Assembly: GCF_003730195.1 (NCBI RefSeq)
Contig: NZ_QWGG01000001.1
Coordinates: forward strand, 620,001-684,000
Length of the DNA: 64,000 nucleotides
Reading direction: 5' to 3'
From: Halosimplex salinum
Lineage (GTDB): Archaea; Halobacteriota; Halobacteria; Halobacteriales; Haloarculaceae
Of the stretch, positions 8,264 to 16,976 are shown one piece after another. Position numbers and translations under genes: made by a program. Each line of letters opens with the position of its first letter. The stretch's first letter is position 1. The notes under the pieces are model-generated. The model made no database searches. It was not told where the DNA came from and saw only the letters and a list, made by a program, of their open reading frames with translations.

Positions 8264-10056
8264 CACAGCTCACCCCGCCGTCGGAGGTATCCGATCTCCA
8301 CGAGGACCACGAGGAGCGCCCCGAGCGCGGCGAACTCGGTGACCCGTTGCGGGACGGTCCGCGTCTCCTCCGTCGTGACGTTCTCGGCCGACCCGGTCCG
8401 CTCGGAGAGCGACTCGACGTCGACGGTCGACTCGCGCTCGTCGATCAGCGCTGCGCTCTCCGCGTGGTCGCCGGCGGTGTACAGCCCCGCCTCCCGCAGG
8501 GTGACCGTCGGACCGTCGAGCGGACCGGACGGCCCCGTCACGCGGTCGGCGTCGAACTGGACCGCGTCGCCGGTCTCGTGGTTGAGCGCCGACAGCGGCT
8601 CCCGCCCGGCGAGGTGGAAGACGGCGCGCTTCCAGAACACCGGATACTGGTAGTTGTACCTGAAACTCGACCGCTCCTCGATGTACCCGTAGTACATGAG
8701 CCGTCCGCCCTCGCGCCGGTCGGTCGCGAGCAGCGGCGTCCCGTCGCGCAACTCGACGAGCGTCTCCCCCGAGCGGAGCGTCCCGGTCAGGTACTCGTCG
8801 GGCGGCTGGAAGTCGATCCCGTCCGTCAGGTCCGTCTCGGCCGTCCGCCGGATCGTCGGCGCCGTGGCGAGCTCGCCCGGCTCGACCAGCAGGAGGTCGC
8901 CGAGCCGGTCGGGGAGGTCCTGCTGGGCCTGGACGGCGACGCCGCCGCCCGCGGCGATGGCGTCCCTGCCCGTTTCGACGTTGCCCGGGAGCAACGAGTC
9001 GGCGTCGACGTTGCTGTAGATCACCACGTCGTACTCGGACTCGACCGTCGTCGGCGGGTTGTCGACAGTCAGGTCGACCTGGTCGACCAGCGAGAGGGCG
9101 GTCGTCAGGTAGCGGTTCCGGTCGTTCGTCAGCACGAGCACGTCGACGGTGGGGTCCGCCGGCGCGACGACCGGGACGGCGTCGTCCGTCTCGAAGTCGT
9201 CGCCCGGTTCGAGGCGTGCCTCGCTTTCGCCCGCGGGCACCGGGAACGTCACCGTCGCCACGTCGCCCGCGCCGAGGTCGACCGTCTCCGCCTCGTCGCC
9301 GAGGCTGACGGTGCGGCTGACGGGCTCGTCGCCGAAGTTCTTCACCGAGAGGGTCACCTCGGACTGTCTGAACCGCCGGTCGACGAAGCCGACGTTGGCG
9401 TCGCCGCCGGCGTCGAACTGTCGGAGCGACACGCTCAGCCCCCTGGCGCGCAGCGACCTGACCGCGTCCGTCCACTCCTCGCCCGCGAAGTCGCTGAGCA
9501 CCACGACGCGGCCGTCCTCGTTCGAGAGCGCCCGCGCCTGCGCGACGGCGCCGCGCAGGTCTCCGGGCGCGTCCGTCGCGTCGAGCCGTTCGAGCGCCTC
9601 GCGAGCGGCGCTCGGCGGCCCGCGCCGGACGACCACCTGTCCGCCGCCGGCCGTCGTGACGACCGAGGTCCGGGTCGTCACCTCCTCGTCGGCCGCCGCG
9701 AGCGCGCGGTCGAGTCTGGTCTCGCCGCCGTCGGTCGTCGCCATGCTCGCGCTCGTGTCGACGACGATCACGGTCTCCTCGACGACCGCGCGCTCCTCGA
9801 CGGGGACGTAGGGCGCCGCGAGCGAGCCCGCGAGCAACAGGACGGCGAGGATCTGGATCAACAGCAGGAGACTGCGTGCGATCCGTTCGAACAGCGGCGT
9901 CGTCGCACGCTGGCGCTGCTCGTCGACGACGAAGCGAAACGTGGGGAGCTCCACCCGGTCGGGGTCCGGCCGGATGAGGTACAGCAGGACGATGGGGACC
10001 ACCACCAGCGCGGCCGCGAGACCGAGCGGGGCGAGAAACACGTCGGAGAGGGCCAT
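8263..10056 (-). CDS. BatA/VWA-domain membrane protein, first gene of the MoxR operon
   Basis: A 597-residue protein. The N-terminal segment (residues 7-27) followed by PDPDRVELPTFRFV is the BatA N-terminal domain; a second helix lies at about 60-80. The VWA domain (from about residue 92) has VDTSASMATT as its metal site and later VVVLSDFAGEEW. A long beta-rich extracytoplasmic region follows, and a C-terminal membrane helix (AALGALLVVLVEIGYL) precedes RRRGEL. It is the promoter-proximal gene; the divergent 172-base gap upstream should hold the operon promoter. In related systems BatA/BatB proteins act with MoxR and DUF58 in envelope maintenance or complex assembly. Confidence 0.88.
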   Translation of the reverse strand: MALSDVFLAPLGLAAALVVVPIVLLYLIRPDPDRVELPTFRFVVDEQRQRATTPLFERIARSLLLLIQILAVLLLAGSLAAPYVPVEERAVVEETVIVVDTSASMATTDGGETRLDRALAAADEEVTTRTSVVTTAGGGQVVVRRGPPSAAREALERLDATDAPGDLRGAVAQARALSNEDGRVVVLSDFAGEEWTDAVRSLRARGLSVSLRQFDAGGDANVGFVDRRFRQSEVTLSVKNFGDEPVSRTVSLGDEAETVDLGAGDVATVTFPVPAGESEARLEPGDDFETDDAVPVVAPADPTVDVLVLTNDRNRYLTTALSLVDQVDLTVDNPPTTVESEYDVVIYSNVDADSLLPGNVETGRDAIAAGGGVAVQAQQDLPDRLGDLLLVEPGELATAPTIRRTAETDLTDGIDFQPPDEYLTGTLRSGETLVELRDGTPLLATDRREGGRLMYYGYIEERSSFRYNYQYPVFWKRAVFHLAGREPLSALNHETGDAVQFDADRVTGPSGPLDGPTVTLREAGLYTAGDHAESAALIDERESTVDVESLSERTGSAENVTTEETRTVPQRVTEFAALGALLVVLVEIGYLRRRGEL

Positions 10057-10229
10057 CGTCTCTCGGATCGCCCGGGAACCATATTGGTCTTGTGTTGACG
10101 TGTCTCCGTCGGGATCCGAGGACGACGCCGAGGGATCCGGGTCCGTCTAGACTGATAGCCCACCGTCCGGCGGGACGCTTTACATCGAGCTACAAGCGCT
10201 TAGGTGGAATACCGCATCGGTGTAGATAG

Positions 10230-10511
10230 ATGATGCAGTCATCCACATCAATCGACACCGAAGACACCTACCCGATCGACGACGACCAGACCGCCAGCGA
10301 AGCAGTGCTCGACGCCATCGCCGAGGAGGCCGGCGTCGACGTACTCGACCTCGCCGTCCCGCTGTACGACGCCGTCGACCCCGACGCGCTCGACGCGTTC
10401 TATCGGACGGCCGCCGGCGCCGACGGTGCGGGGCCCTCGTCCGTCTCGTTCTCCTACTACGGGTACGAGGTCGAAGTGTCCGGCGACGGCGAACTGGTCC
10501 TCCGTTCGTAG
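10230..10511 (+). CDS. HalOD1 output-domain protein
   Basis: A 93-residue protein containing one HalOD1 domain: the helical part (SEAVLDAIAEEAGVDVLDL, then PLYDAVDPDALDAFY) and the beta part (SVSFSYYGYEVEVSGDGELVLR). HalOD1 is a haloarchaea-specific domain predicted to be a signalling output module. Two consecutive ATG codons begin the frame and either may be used. The next gene starts directly after its TAG stop. Another HalOD1 gene occurs at 36945-37217. Confidence 0.88.
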   Translation: MMQSSTSIDTEDTYPIDDDQTASEAVLDAIAEEAGVDVLDLAVPLYDAVDPDALDAFYRTAAGADGAGPSSVSFSYYGYEVEVSGDGELVLRS

Positions 10512-10682
10512 ATGGCTTCGTCCGCAGGCCCTGACCCCCTGGAGGTCTGCGCGCGTTGCGGTGAGCGACTGGTGGGCTCGGAGTGGTACCCCGCGCGCAC
10601 TCGCGCCGACGGCGACGGCTCGCTGACGATACTCTCTTTCTGTGACGACCGCTGCCTGCGCGCCTGGCGGGAGACCGACTGA
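10512..10682 (+). CDS. Mini zinc-binding protein (DUF7576-like)
   Basis: A 56-residue protein whose ATG follows the HalOD1 stop codon without a gap, so the two are co-translated. It carries CARC near the N-terminus and FCDDRCL near the C-terminus, giving four cysteines for one zinc site, with the conserved WYPARTRADGDG between them. This fits the small haloarchaeal zinc proteins I recall as DUF7576, often encoded next to HalOD1 genes. The function is unknown; a role as adaptor or partner of the HalOD1 protein is inference. Confidence 0.8.
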   Translation: MASSAGPDPLEVCARCGERLVGSEWYPARTRADGDGSLTILSFCDDRCLRAWRETD

Positions 10683-10683
10683 G

Positions 10684-13638
10684 TTACTCGCCCGTCAGGT
10701 CGGCTTCGAACAGTTCCCGGCAGAGTTTGCGCTGGGCGGCCCGCACGTGCGTGTTGTACGTCGGCTGGCTGATCCCCATCGACTCGGCGACCTCGCTCCC
10801 GGTCTGGTCGCGCGGCGTCTCGAAGTACCCGCCGAAGTAGGCCGTCTGGAGCACTTCCAGTTGCCGCTCGGTCAGTTCCTCGGTCAGCGTCGCGCGCAGT
10901 TCCGTCGGCGTCTGGCGCGGCCGCTCGTCGGTCCGCTGGGCGACCAGTTCGGACTCGGGGTAGTTCCGGACGAACATCTCGACGAACTCCCGGATATCCG
11001 CGTCCGCTGCGACCTCGATCACCACCGTCGCGACGCCGTCCTCGACGGTCACCGTCCGCGGTCGACCGCCGTGGCTTCGAACCGTCTCACAGAGGCTCTC
11101 CTCGGCCAGCGTGGCCTCGAACAGACAGACCGGGACGCCGTCCTCCTCGTACTCGGAGACGAGCGACACGTCCGTCGTCGCCATGTCCGGTGCGAACGAG
11201 AGGAGTTCGTCGGCCGGGACGCCGCGACTCGACATGTAGACGCGGAGCGCGCCGTCGGGCGACGGGACGACACCCTCCATCTGGAGGTCACACCCGGTCT
11301 CGGCCGCGAGGTCGACGACCTCGAGGCCACGGTCCTCGACGACGAACTCGAGTTCGGCCACCTCGTCGCTCACGAGGGCCTTCTTGCTCTCGACGGCGTT
11401 GATGGCGTAGGCGATGGTGTCGCTCAGCTCCGCGAGCACGGAGCGCTCGAGGTCGTCGAACACGCCCGGCTGGTTGGCGTAGACGTTGAGGACGCCGTAC
11501 AGGACGTCGCCGTAGACGAGCGGCAGGGCGATCGAGGCGTGATAGCCGCGCTCGAGCGCCGCCTGACGCCACGGCCCGAAGTCGGGGTCGTCGACGACGT
11601 TGTTCACGACCTGTGGCTCGTGGGTCCTGACGGCTTTGCCCGCGGGCCCGCGGCCGGCCGCCTCCTCGCCGGCCGTCACGGTCGTCGCGTCGAGATACCC
11701 CTTCTCGGCGCCGGCCCACGTGCGGGGCGTGACTTCGTCGGTGACCGTGTCGTGTTCGCCCACCCACGCCAGTTCGTAGGGGCCCACGTCGGCCAGTTCG
11801 TCGCAGACGACCGTCTCGACCTCCTCGCGCGTCGACGCCCCGACGAGCGACTGGCCGATGCTCCTGATGGTGTCGTTGATGCGGTTGAGCCGTTCGAGCG
11901 ACTCGTTTTGCTCCTCGAGCGTCTCCTCGCGGTCCTGGAGCAACTGCTCGCGGTCGGCGCGGGTACACGCCGTCTCCACCGTCGCGGCCGTCGTCTGCAG
12001 GAAGTCGAGTTCGACCTCGCAGAACCCCTCGGACGCCTCCGTCGCGGTGACCAGCAGGCCGTGGGTGCCCAGCGGGACCGCCGCGAGTTCGGTCAGGTCG
12101 TCGCCGGCGCCCGACACCGAGGCGACGTCGTCGACGATCCGCGTCTCTCCCGCGGTGAACGCCTTCCACAGCGGCCCCGACGGGGTCTCGCTCAGCGTGG
12201 CCGTCGGGAGTTCGTCCGCGCCGCGCTCGGTCTCGCCGGCGGTCCGGAGCTGCCCGGCCTGTTTGTCGTACCGGACGAACGCCGTCAGCGGGAGCGTGAG
12301 CGTCTCGTCCGCGTGCTCGACCGTCGATCGGACGATCTCCTCGTGGGTCTCGGCCTCCATCAGGTCGCGGCTCATCTCGTTGAGGGCGGCCAGCTGGGCC
12401 TGCCGCTGTTCGCGCTCGAGTTCGTAGCTCACCCACTGCGCGGTCAGTTCGAGGAACGTGCGCTCGGACTCGGAGAAGGGCCGTTCCCGCGGCTCCTCCG
12501 AGGCGAAACAGAGCGTGCCGTACTGCTCGTCGCCGACGGTCACCGCCGTCCCGAGGTAGCTGTCGAGCCCGTAGGTCTCGTACGCCTCACAGCCCTCCCA
12601 CCCCTCTTCGGTCGCGTTCTGGACGCTGACGATCCTGTCGGTCTCGAGGACTCTCCTGCAGTAGGTCCCCGAGAGCATCGCGGACTCGCCGGCCTGGATC
12701 AGTTCGTGGGAGCCGACCGCGTCGACGAGTTCGTACCGGTCGCCCGGCGTGTGCGAGAGGTACCCGATATCGAGGTCGAATCGCCTGCAGCCGAGTTCGA
12801 GGAACCGCCGGAGCTTCTCCTCGAACGTGAGGTCGAGCCGCGAGATGATGTCGTGTGTCTCCTGGAGGGTCTCGGTTCGCTCCCGGAGCGCTGCCTTCGC
12901 CTGTGTCCGCTCGCGGAGCGTCCCCATCATCCGTTCGACCTCGCGTTCGGGCCGTTCGGCTCCGAAGAACTCCTCGGGCGGCGTGTAGTAGAAGTTGTTA
13001 CACACCGTGTCGCCGTATATCAGATGGGGGTGCGTGCGGACGATGTCCCGGACGACCTCCGCCGGAAACGCCTCGCGGTCGTACTGACACATCGCGATAC
13101 AGTCCTCGTTCGCGAAGACCTCGTTTATCCTGCTCTCGTACTGCATGAACTGCTCGATGGACGCCCCGTCCTCGAGGAGCCAGTCCGTCTCCGCGACCAC
13201 CCGTAGCGCCTCGTACTCCTCGGTTGCCGCGTCGATGACGTCCTCGTAGAGCGCGATCATCGAATCGGGGTCGAACGAACCGTCCCTGAGATACGTGTTC
13301 TGGACGGTCTCGAACACCAGCGCACCGGACTCGACCGCCGCGTCGACGTCGACGCCGCGCGAGCGCAACGCCGCCTGGACGGCCCCGAGCGAGCGCTCGT
13401 CGCCGACGTACATGCACCGCTCGCCCCGGTCGAGCCCTTCGCGCAGGAACGGGACGGCGGCCGCGTATCGCTCGTCCTCGCTCTCGTAGACGAGCGCGAA
13501 GTGGTCGTTCGCGTGGTCGTGCCCGTCCATCGGTTCGATCGGACCGCGGAACTCCGGGCTCCGCCGGAGCGAATCGACCCCGCTGTCCAGCCCGACGACC
13601 GGGTTCCGTTCGTCGCCGCGGAGCGTGTTCATGCTCAT
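10684..13638 (-). CDS. Large sensor-regulator: MEDS, GAF repeats, Bat-type HTH
   Basis: A 984-residue soluble regulator. An MEDS (methanogen/methylotroph DcmR sensory) domain spans about residues 45-210 (HFALVYESEDERYAA at its start). A short coiled coil follows, then GAF domains at roughly 250-410, 430-560 and 590-740, separated by coiled-coil linkers. The C-terminus has a bacterio-opsin-activator-like domain and an HTH_10 DNA-binding domain (LTERQLEVLQTAYFGGYFE, then SEVAESMGISQPTYNTHVRAA). The family senses redox or ligands and activates transcription; bat itself controls bacteriorhodopsin genes. It is convergent with the HalOD1 pair. An alternative start at 13533 would drop only the unstructured N-terminus. 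Confidence 0.9.
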   Translation of the reverse strand: MSMNTLRGDERNPVVGLDSGVDSLRRSPEFRGPIEPMDGHDHANDHFALVYESEDERYAAAVPFLREGLDRGERCMYVGDERSLGAVQAALRSRGVDVDAAVESGALVFETVQNTYLRDGSFDPDSMIALYEDVIDAATEEYEALRVVAETDWLLEDGASIEQFMQYESRINEVFANEDCIAMCQYDREAFPAEVVRDIVRTHPHLIYGDTVCNNFYYTPPEEFFGAERPEREVERMMGTLRERTQAKAALRERTETLQETHDIISRLDLTFEEKLRRFLELGCRRFDLDIGYLSHTPGDRYELVDAVGSHELIQAGESAMLSGTYCRRVLETDRIVSVQNATEEGWEGCEAYETYGLDSYLGTAVTVGDEQYGTLCFASEEPRERPFSESERTFLELTAQWVSYELEREQRQAQLAALNEMSRDLMEAETHEEIVRSTVEHADETLTLPLTAFVRYDKQAGQLRTAGETERGADELPTATLSETPSGPLWKAFTAGETRIVDDVASVSGAGDDLTELAAVPLGTHGLLVTATEASEGFCEVELDFLQTTAATVETACTRADREQLLQDREETLEEQNESLERLNRINDTIRSIGQSLVGASTREEVETVVCDELADVGPYELAWVGEHDTVTDEVTPRTWAGAEKGYLDATTVTAGEEAAGRGPAGKAVRTHEPQVVNNVVDDPDFGPWRQAALERGYHASIALPLVYGDVLYGVLNVYANQPGVFDDLERSVLAELSDTIAYAINAVESKKALVSDEVAELEFVVEDRGLEVVDLAAETGCDLQMEGVVPSPDGALRVYMSSRGVPADELLSFAPDMATTDVSLVSEYEEDGVPVCLFEATLAEESLCETVRSHGGRPRTVTVEDGVATVVIEVAADADIREFVEMFVRNYPESELVAQRTDERPRQTPTELRATLTEELTERQLEVLQTAYFGGYFETPRDQTGSEVAESMGISQPTYNTHVRAAQRKLCRELFEADLTGE

Positions 13639-13944
13639 CGTCGCTGACTCACCGTCACCGTTCTCGAACAGTCCCGCTCTGTACGGCTCAGCTCGGTTCC
13701 GTTGCGATCCGACTCGAGGAGAGAATGGCGTATCATAGTGATCTAGCGGACGCGGCGGTATCGTCGTCGTCGATAGGAGAGGGCTACTCCGTATAAGGCA
13801 AGCGATTATTTGTTGACAGTACGTGCCACGTCCGGGTCAGATACGCGCCACTCGGCGCCGAGTGGCGACACCTGGGGACCCGGTAGTTACCAGTTCGATC
13901 CGTCTACTGGCGGGCGACCGGGCGCAGGACGGCGGGCGCACAGG
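13639..13944. other. Gap of about 305 bases, promoter side of the MEDS/Bat gene
   Basis: No coding frame with good composition is seen. The stretch near 13730-13810 is locally richer in A and T (GTATCATAGTGATC, GTATAAGGCAAGCGATTATT) and could hold the promoter of the minus-strand regulator. A GGCGCCGAGTGGCGAC run near 13850-13868 forms a short palindrome. Nothing else is recognisable. Confidence 0.4.
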
Positions 13945-14709
13945 TCACTCCGGGAACAGTTCCCGCTCGTGCTCGATGCCGTCGATGCGCTCGACGTCCT
14001 CGGGGTCGAGGGCGAGCGTCCGGGCCTCGAAGTTCGCTCGCAGGTGCGCCCGCGAGGACGCCTTCGGGATGGTGACGACGTTGTCGTGGGAGAGCGCCCA
14101 CGCGATGCTCACCGCCGCCGCGGAGGTGTCGTGTTTCGCCGCCACGTCTGTCAGTACCGGGTCGTCGAAGGCGTCGCCGCCGATCAGCGGCGAGTAGGCC
14201 ACCAGCGGGTAGTCGTGGGCCTGCGCGTCGGCGAGCAGTTCGCGGTCGCCGTAGTAGGGGTGGAACTCCACCTGATGGGCCCCGATCGGCGTGTCGAGCA
14301 CCTCGCGCGCCTCCTCCAGCTGGTCGGGCTCGAAGTTCGAGAGCCCGACCTCGCCCACCAGCCCCGACTCGCGCAGTTCGTCGAGCGCGGGCAGGGTCGT
14401 CTCCGGGTCGTAGTCGCCCCGGGGCCGGTGGACGTACAGCAGGTCGACCGCGTCGAGTCCCAGTCGGTCGAGACTCGCCTCGGCACCCGACCGCACGTCG
14501 TCGCCGGCCAGCGAGTCGACCCAGAGCTTCGTCGCGACGGTCAGCTCCTCACGGGCCACGTCGCTCGCGGCGACCCCCTCGCGGACGACCGCCTCGTTGT
14601 CGTATATCTGTGCCGTGTCGAGGTGGCGATACCCGACGTCGATCGCGGTCTCGATCGTCGACGGATCGCCGATCCCCATCGTCCCGAGTCCGACCGGTGG
14701 CAGGTCCAT
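13945..14709 (-). CDS. Aldo/keto reductase
   Basis: A 254-residue member of the aldo/keto reductase superfamily, NADPH-dependent oxidoreductases with a TIM-barrel fold. Visible signatures are DVGYRHLDTAQIYDNE (containing the catalytic Asp and Tyr), VATKLWVDS (catalytic Lys) and YVHRPRGDYDPETTL (catalytic His), then GLSNFEPDQL and VTIPKASSRAHLRAN, which binds the cofactor phosphate. The length is slightly short for the family, as is usual in haloarchaea. The substrate is unknown; the sequence is closest to the 2,5-diketo-gluconate reductase group. It is transcribed alone, about 75 bases downstream of the nuclease gene on the same strand. Confidence 0.93.
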   Translation of the reverse strand: MDLPPVGLGTMGIGDPSTIETAIDVGYRHLDTAQIYDNEAVVREGVAASDVAREELTVATKLWVDSLAGDDVRSGAEASLDRLGLDAVDLLYVHRPRGDYDPETTLPALDELRESGLVGEVGLSNFEPDQLEEAREVLDTPIGAHQVEFHPYYGDRELLADAQAHDYPLVAYSPLIGGDAFDDPVLTDVAAKHDTSAAAVSIAWALSHDNVVTIPKASSRAHLRANFEARTLALDPEDVERIDGIEHERELFPE

Positions 14710-14784
14710 ATCGATCGCAGCGGAGCCAGTCGGTTGGCTCTGGCGGTCGCCGCGGTTGCGGAGTGGGTCGGCCCCAGCGGCCGC

Positions 14785-15882
14785 TCAGTCGTACGTGTAC
14801 CGCAGGACCGTCTCGCCGTCGCGCTCGACGACGACCGTGTCGCCGCCGTTGTTCCAGACGGCCGCGTCTCGCCCCCAGTAGAGCGCGTCCGCGGTGTCTT
14901 CGCCCGTACCGGATCGGAGCGTCACGGTCTCGCCGGGTCCGAGCGCGAAGCCCTCGGGGACGGTGTAGCCGTGACCGGCCTCGTCGCCGACGGTCCAGCC
15001 GCCGAGCGCGAGCGTCTCGTCGCCCGCGTTGCCGAAGACGACGTACTCGTCGTTCAGGTTCTCGTGGTCGTCGCCCGCGGCGTCGGCGTGGACCCGGTCC
15101 AGCGCGAGACCGGTGTCCGACGTCGCGAGCGCGCCGTCCGTGCCGTCCCGGTCGCCACTCTCGCCCCCGGTGTCACTCGCGGCTCCGCCAGCGCCGTCCG
15201 TCCGGCAGTGCCAGAGACCGCGTTCGGCCGCCTGCGCGTCTGCCTCCGCGGCGTAGTAGCGGTCGGACCGGTCGAACGTGCTGTCGTAGACGCGGGCGTG
15301 GCCCGTCGCCACCAGCCGGTAGTTGAAGTCGGTCCGGTTCGCCCCACCGTCGGTCGTCGTCCCGTCGGCGACTGTCACTCCGTCTGTGTCCGCAGTCCCG
15401 GTCGCAGCCGTCACGTCCCGCTCGCTCGCGTTCACGTGGACGTACGCGAGGAGTCGTCCGTAGCGGTCGCGCCGGTCGGCGGTCGGGTCGACGACGAGCG
15501 TCACCCGCGTATCGGCGAGCCACCGCTCGGCGAACGCGCTGGCGTCCTCGCCGGCGGCTTCGAGACATGCCGCGCCCGTCTCGTCGTCCGGCACGCCCTC
15601 GTACTCCGCCGGGTCGTTGTCGGCGTGGACCTCCGGCGTGTCGACGCCGAGGAGTCGCACCGTGTCGGTCGACCCGTCGGGGTAGCGCACGTCGATCGTG
15701 TCGCCGTCGACCACGTCGATCACCGTCGCGACCGCCCCGTTCGACGCGTCGGGTGCGGTGGCCGTCGACCCGGCGTCGGCCCCGCCGCCGGCCTCCAGCC
15801 CGAGCCCCGCACACCCGCTCAGCGTCGCGAGGGTCGCGACCGCCGCGACCGCGACGACCGCGACGAGCCGGCGTCGTTCCAT
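14785..15882 (-). CDS. Secreted lipoprotein nuclease: SNase domain plus lamin-tail domain
   Basis: A 365-residue protein. The signal peptide (MERRRLVAVV...) ends in a lipobox LSGC, so Cys24 is probably lipidated. A thermonuclease (SNase-like) domain follows at about 45-250, with VVDGDTIDVRYPDG, VRLLGVDTPEVHAD and RRDRYGRLLAYVHV; it contains the expected Asp, Arg and Glu residues and a long acidic insertion. A C-terminal lamin-tail domain at about 265-365 (EYVVFGNAGDETLALGGWTVGD) is a beta-sandwich often attached to extracellular nucleases. It probably degrades extracellular DNA at the cell surface. The frame is open further upstream, but the start at 15882 puts the signal peptide correctly at the N-terminus. 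Confidence 0.9.
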   Translation of the reverse strand: MERRRLVAVVAVAAVATLATLSGCAGLGLEAGGGADAGSTATAPDASNGAVATVIDVVDGDTIDVRYPDGSTDTVRLLGVDTPEVHADNDPAEYEGVPDDETGAACLEAAGEDASAFAERWLADTRVTLVVDPTADRRDRYGRLLAYVHVNASERDVTAATGTADTDGVTVADGTTTDGGANRTDFNYRLVATGHARVYDSTFDRSDRYYAAEADAQAAERGLWHCRTDGAGGAASDTGGESGDRDGTDGALATSDTGLALDRVHADAAGDDHENLNDEYVVFGNAGDETLALGGWTVGDEAGHGYTVPEGFALGPGETVTLRSGTGEDTADALYWGRDAAVWNNGGDTVVVERDGETVLRYTYD

Positions 15883-16169
15883 GGGTGCAGTCACGGAGCC
15901 AGCGGCATCAGGATTGGCTTCTCGCGGGCCGATTCCCGCCGTCGCTCGCCCCGACCCACTGTCGGGTTCGACGCGGCGCCGCAGGGTACAGAGCACCGCT
16001 CACCGGCGAACGGGGCCGAGAAGCGTCACCGTATACCGTGCGCCGGCCGCCGTTGCCAAGTTACTTTACCCGAGGCCGCCTCTGTACCGGTACACGTGTT
16101 TTCTCTACCGCCTGGTGGACAGCGAATCGCTCCCGCGACGAACCGACGAGGGCCACGGTCGGGTGACGT

Positions 16170-16976
16170 ATGAATCCGAACCGCGTCGATTCGCTCGTCG
16201 ACCTCGTGTACGGGCTGTTGATCGCGATCTCGGTGGGGCTGATCGTGGTCGTCGAGAACGCCGTCGGCCTGGCGTTCGGGTTCGGCGTCCTGATCTCCTT
16301 CATGATCCACGTCGTCTGGAAGATGGCCCGGTTCGACCCCGACTGGATGACCACGGCTGTCAAAGAGACGGTCGAGGAGACCGTCGAAGAGACGGTCGAC
16401 GAGAAGGTCGGCGATACGGTCGAAGAGACGGTCGAGGAGACGGTCGGCGAAACCGTCGAGGAGACCGTCGGTGAAACCGTCGAGGAGACCGTCGGGGAAA
16501 CAGTCGAGGAGACCGTCGGCGAAACCGTCGAAGCGACCGTCGAGGAGACGGTCGAAGCGAAGGTCGGCGAGACGGTCGAGGAGACCGTCGGAGAGACGGT
16601 CGGCGAAACCGTGGAGGAGAAAGTCGGCGAAACTGTCGAGGAGAAAGTCGGAGAAGCCGTCGAGGAGAAAGTCGGAGAAACCGTCGAGGAGAAAGTCGGA
16701 GAAACCGTCGAGGAGAAAGTCGGAGAAACCGTCGAGGAGAAAGTCGGAGAAACCGTCGAGGAGAAGGTCGGCGAGACGGTCGAAGACACCGTCGGCGAAA
16801 CCGTCGAGGAGACGGTGGAAGAGACCGTCGAGGAAACCGTCGAAGACACGGTCGGCGAAACCGTGGAGGAGACGGTGGAAGAGACGGTCGAGGAGAAAGT
16901 CGGAGAGGTCGTCGAGGAACAGCTGGGGGCGGCTGAGGGCGACTCCGAAGACGAGGACACCGACGGGGGGAGCTGA
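16170..16976 (+). CDS. Membrane protein with unbroken four-residue (E/G)-E-(T/K)-V repeats
   Basis: A 268-residue protein. Two hydrophobic segments at about residues 12-30 and 33-52 form a hairpin anchor. From residue 64 to 248 a valine occurs at every fourth position, about 47 times in a row, in tetrads such as EETV, GETV, EEKV and GEKV; the chain ends in an acidic tail (SEDEDTDGGS). A strict 4-4 spacing is not the 3-4 heptad of a normal coiled coil, so the hydrophobic stripe would wind around the helix. Its stop overlaps the start of the PiT permease gene by one base, so the two are translationally coupled. A role in anchoring or regulating the permease is inference. Confidence 0.85.
   Translation: MNPNRVDSLVDLVYGLLIAISVGLIVVVENAVGLAFGFGVLISFMIHVVWKMARFDPDWMTTAVKETVEETVEETVDEKVGDTVEETVEETVGETVEETVGETVEETVGETVEETVGETVEATVEETVEAKVGETVEETVGETVGETVEEKVGETVEEKVGEAVEEKVGETVEEKVGETVEEKVGETVEEKVGETVEEKVGETVEDTVGETVEETVEETVEETVEDTVGETVEETVEETVEEKVGEVVEEQLGAAEGDSEDEDTDGGS
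16359..16925 (+). repeat. Tandem 12/24-base coding repeat array
   Basis: This stretch encodes the tetrad repeats of the preceding entry. The units are 12 or 24 bases. Four 24-base copies starting at 16659, 16683, 16707 and 16731 are identical (GTCGAGGAGAAAGTCGGAGA then AACC), flanked by variants at 16635 and 16755. The identity at silent sites points to recent expansion by slippage or unequal recombination. It is coding DNA, not a CRISPR: there are no spacers. Confidence 0.9.

Noticed and set aside
10642-13206. An 854-codon plus-strand open frame
   Set aside because: It mirrors the MEDS/GAF/Bat regulator, whose domains are clear, and its own translation is basic and domain-free.
16359-16925. 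CRISPR-like array
   Set aside because: The units are contiguous 12/24-base coding repeats without spacers and translate into a regular helix.
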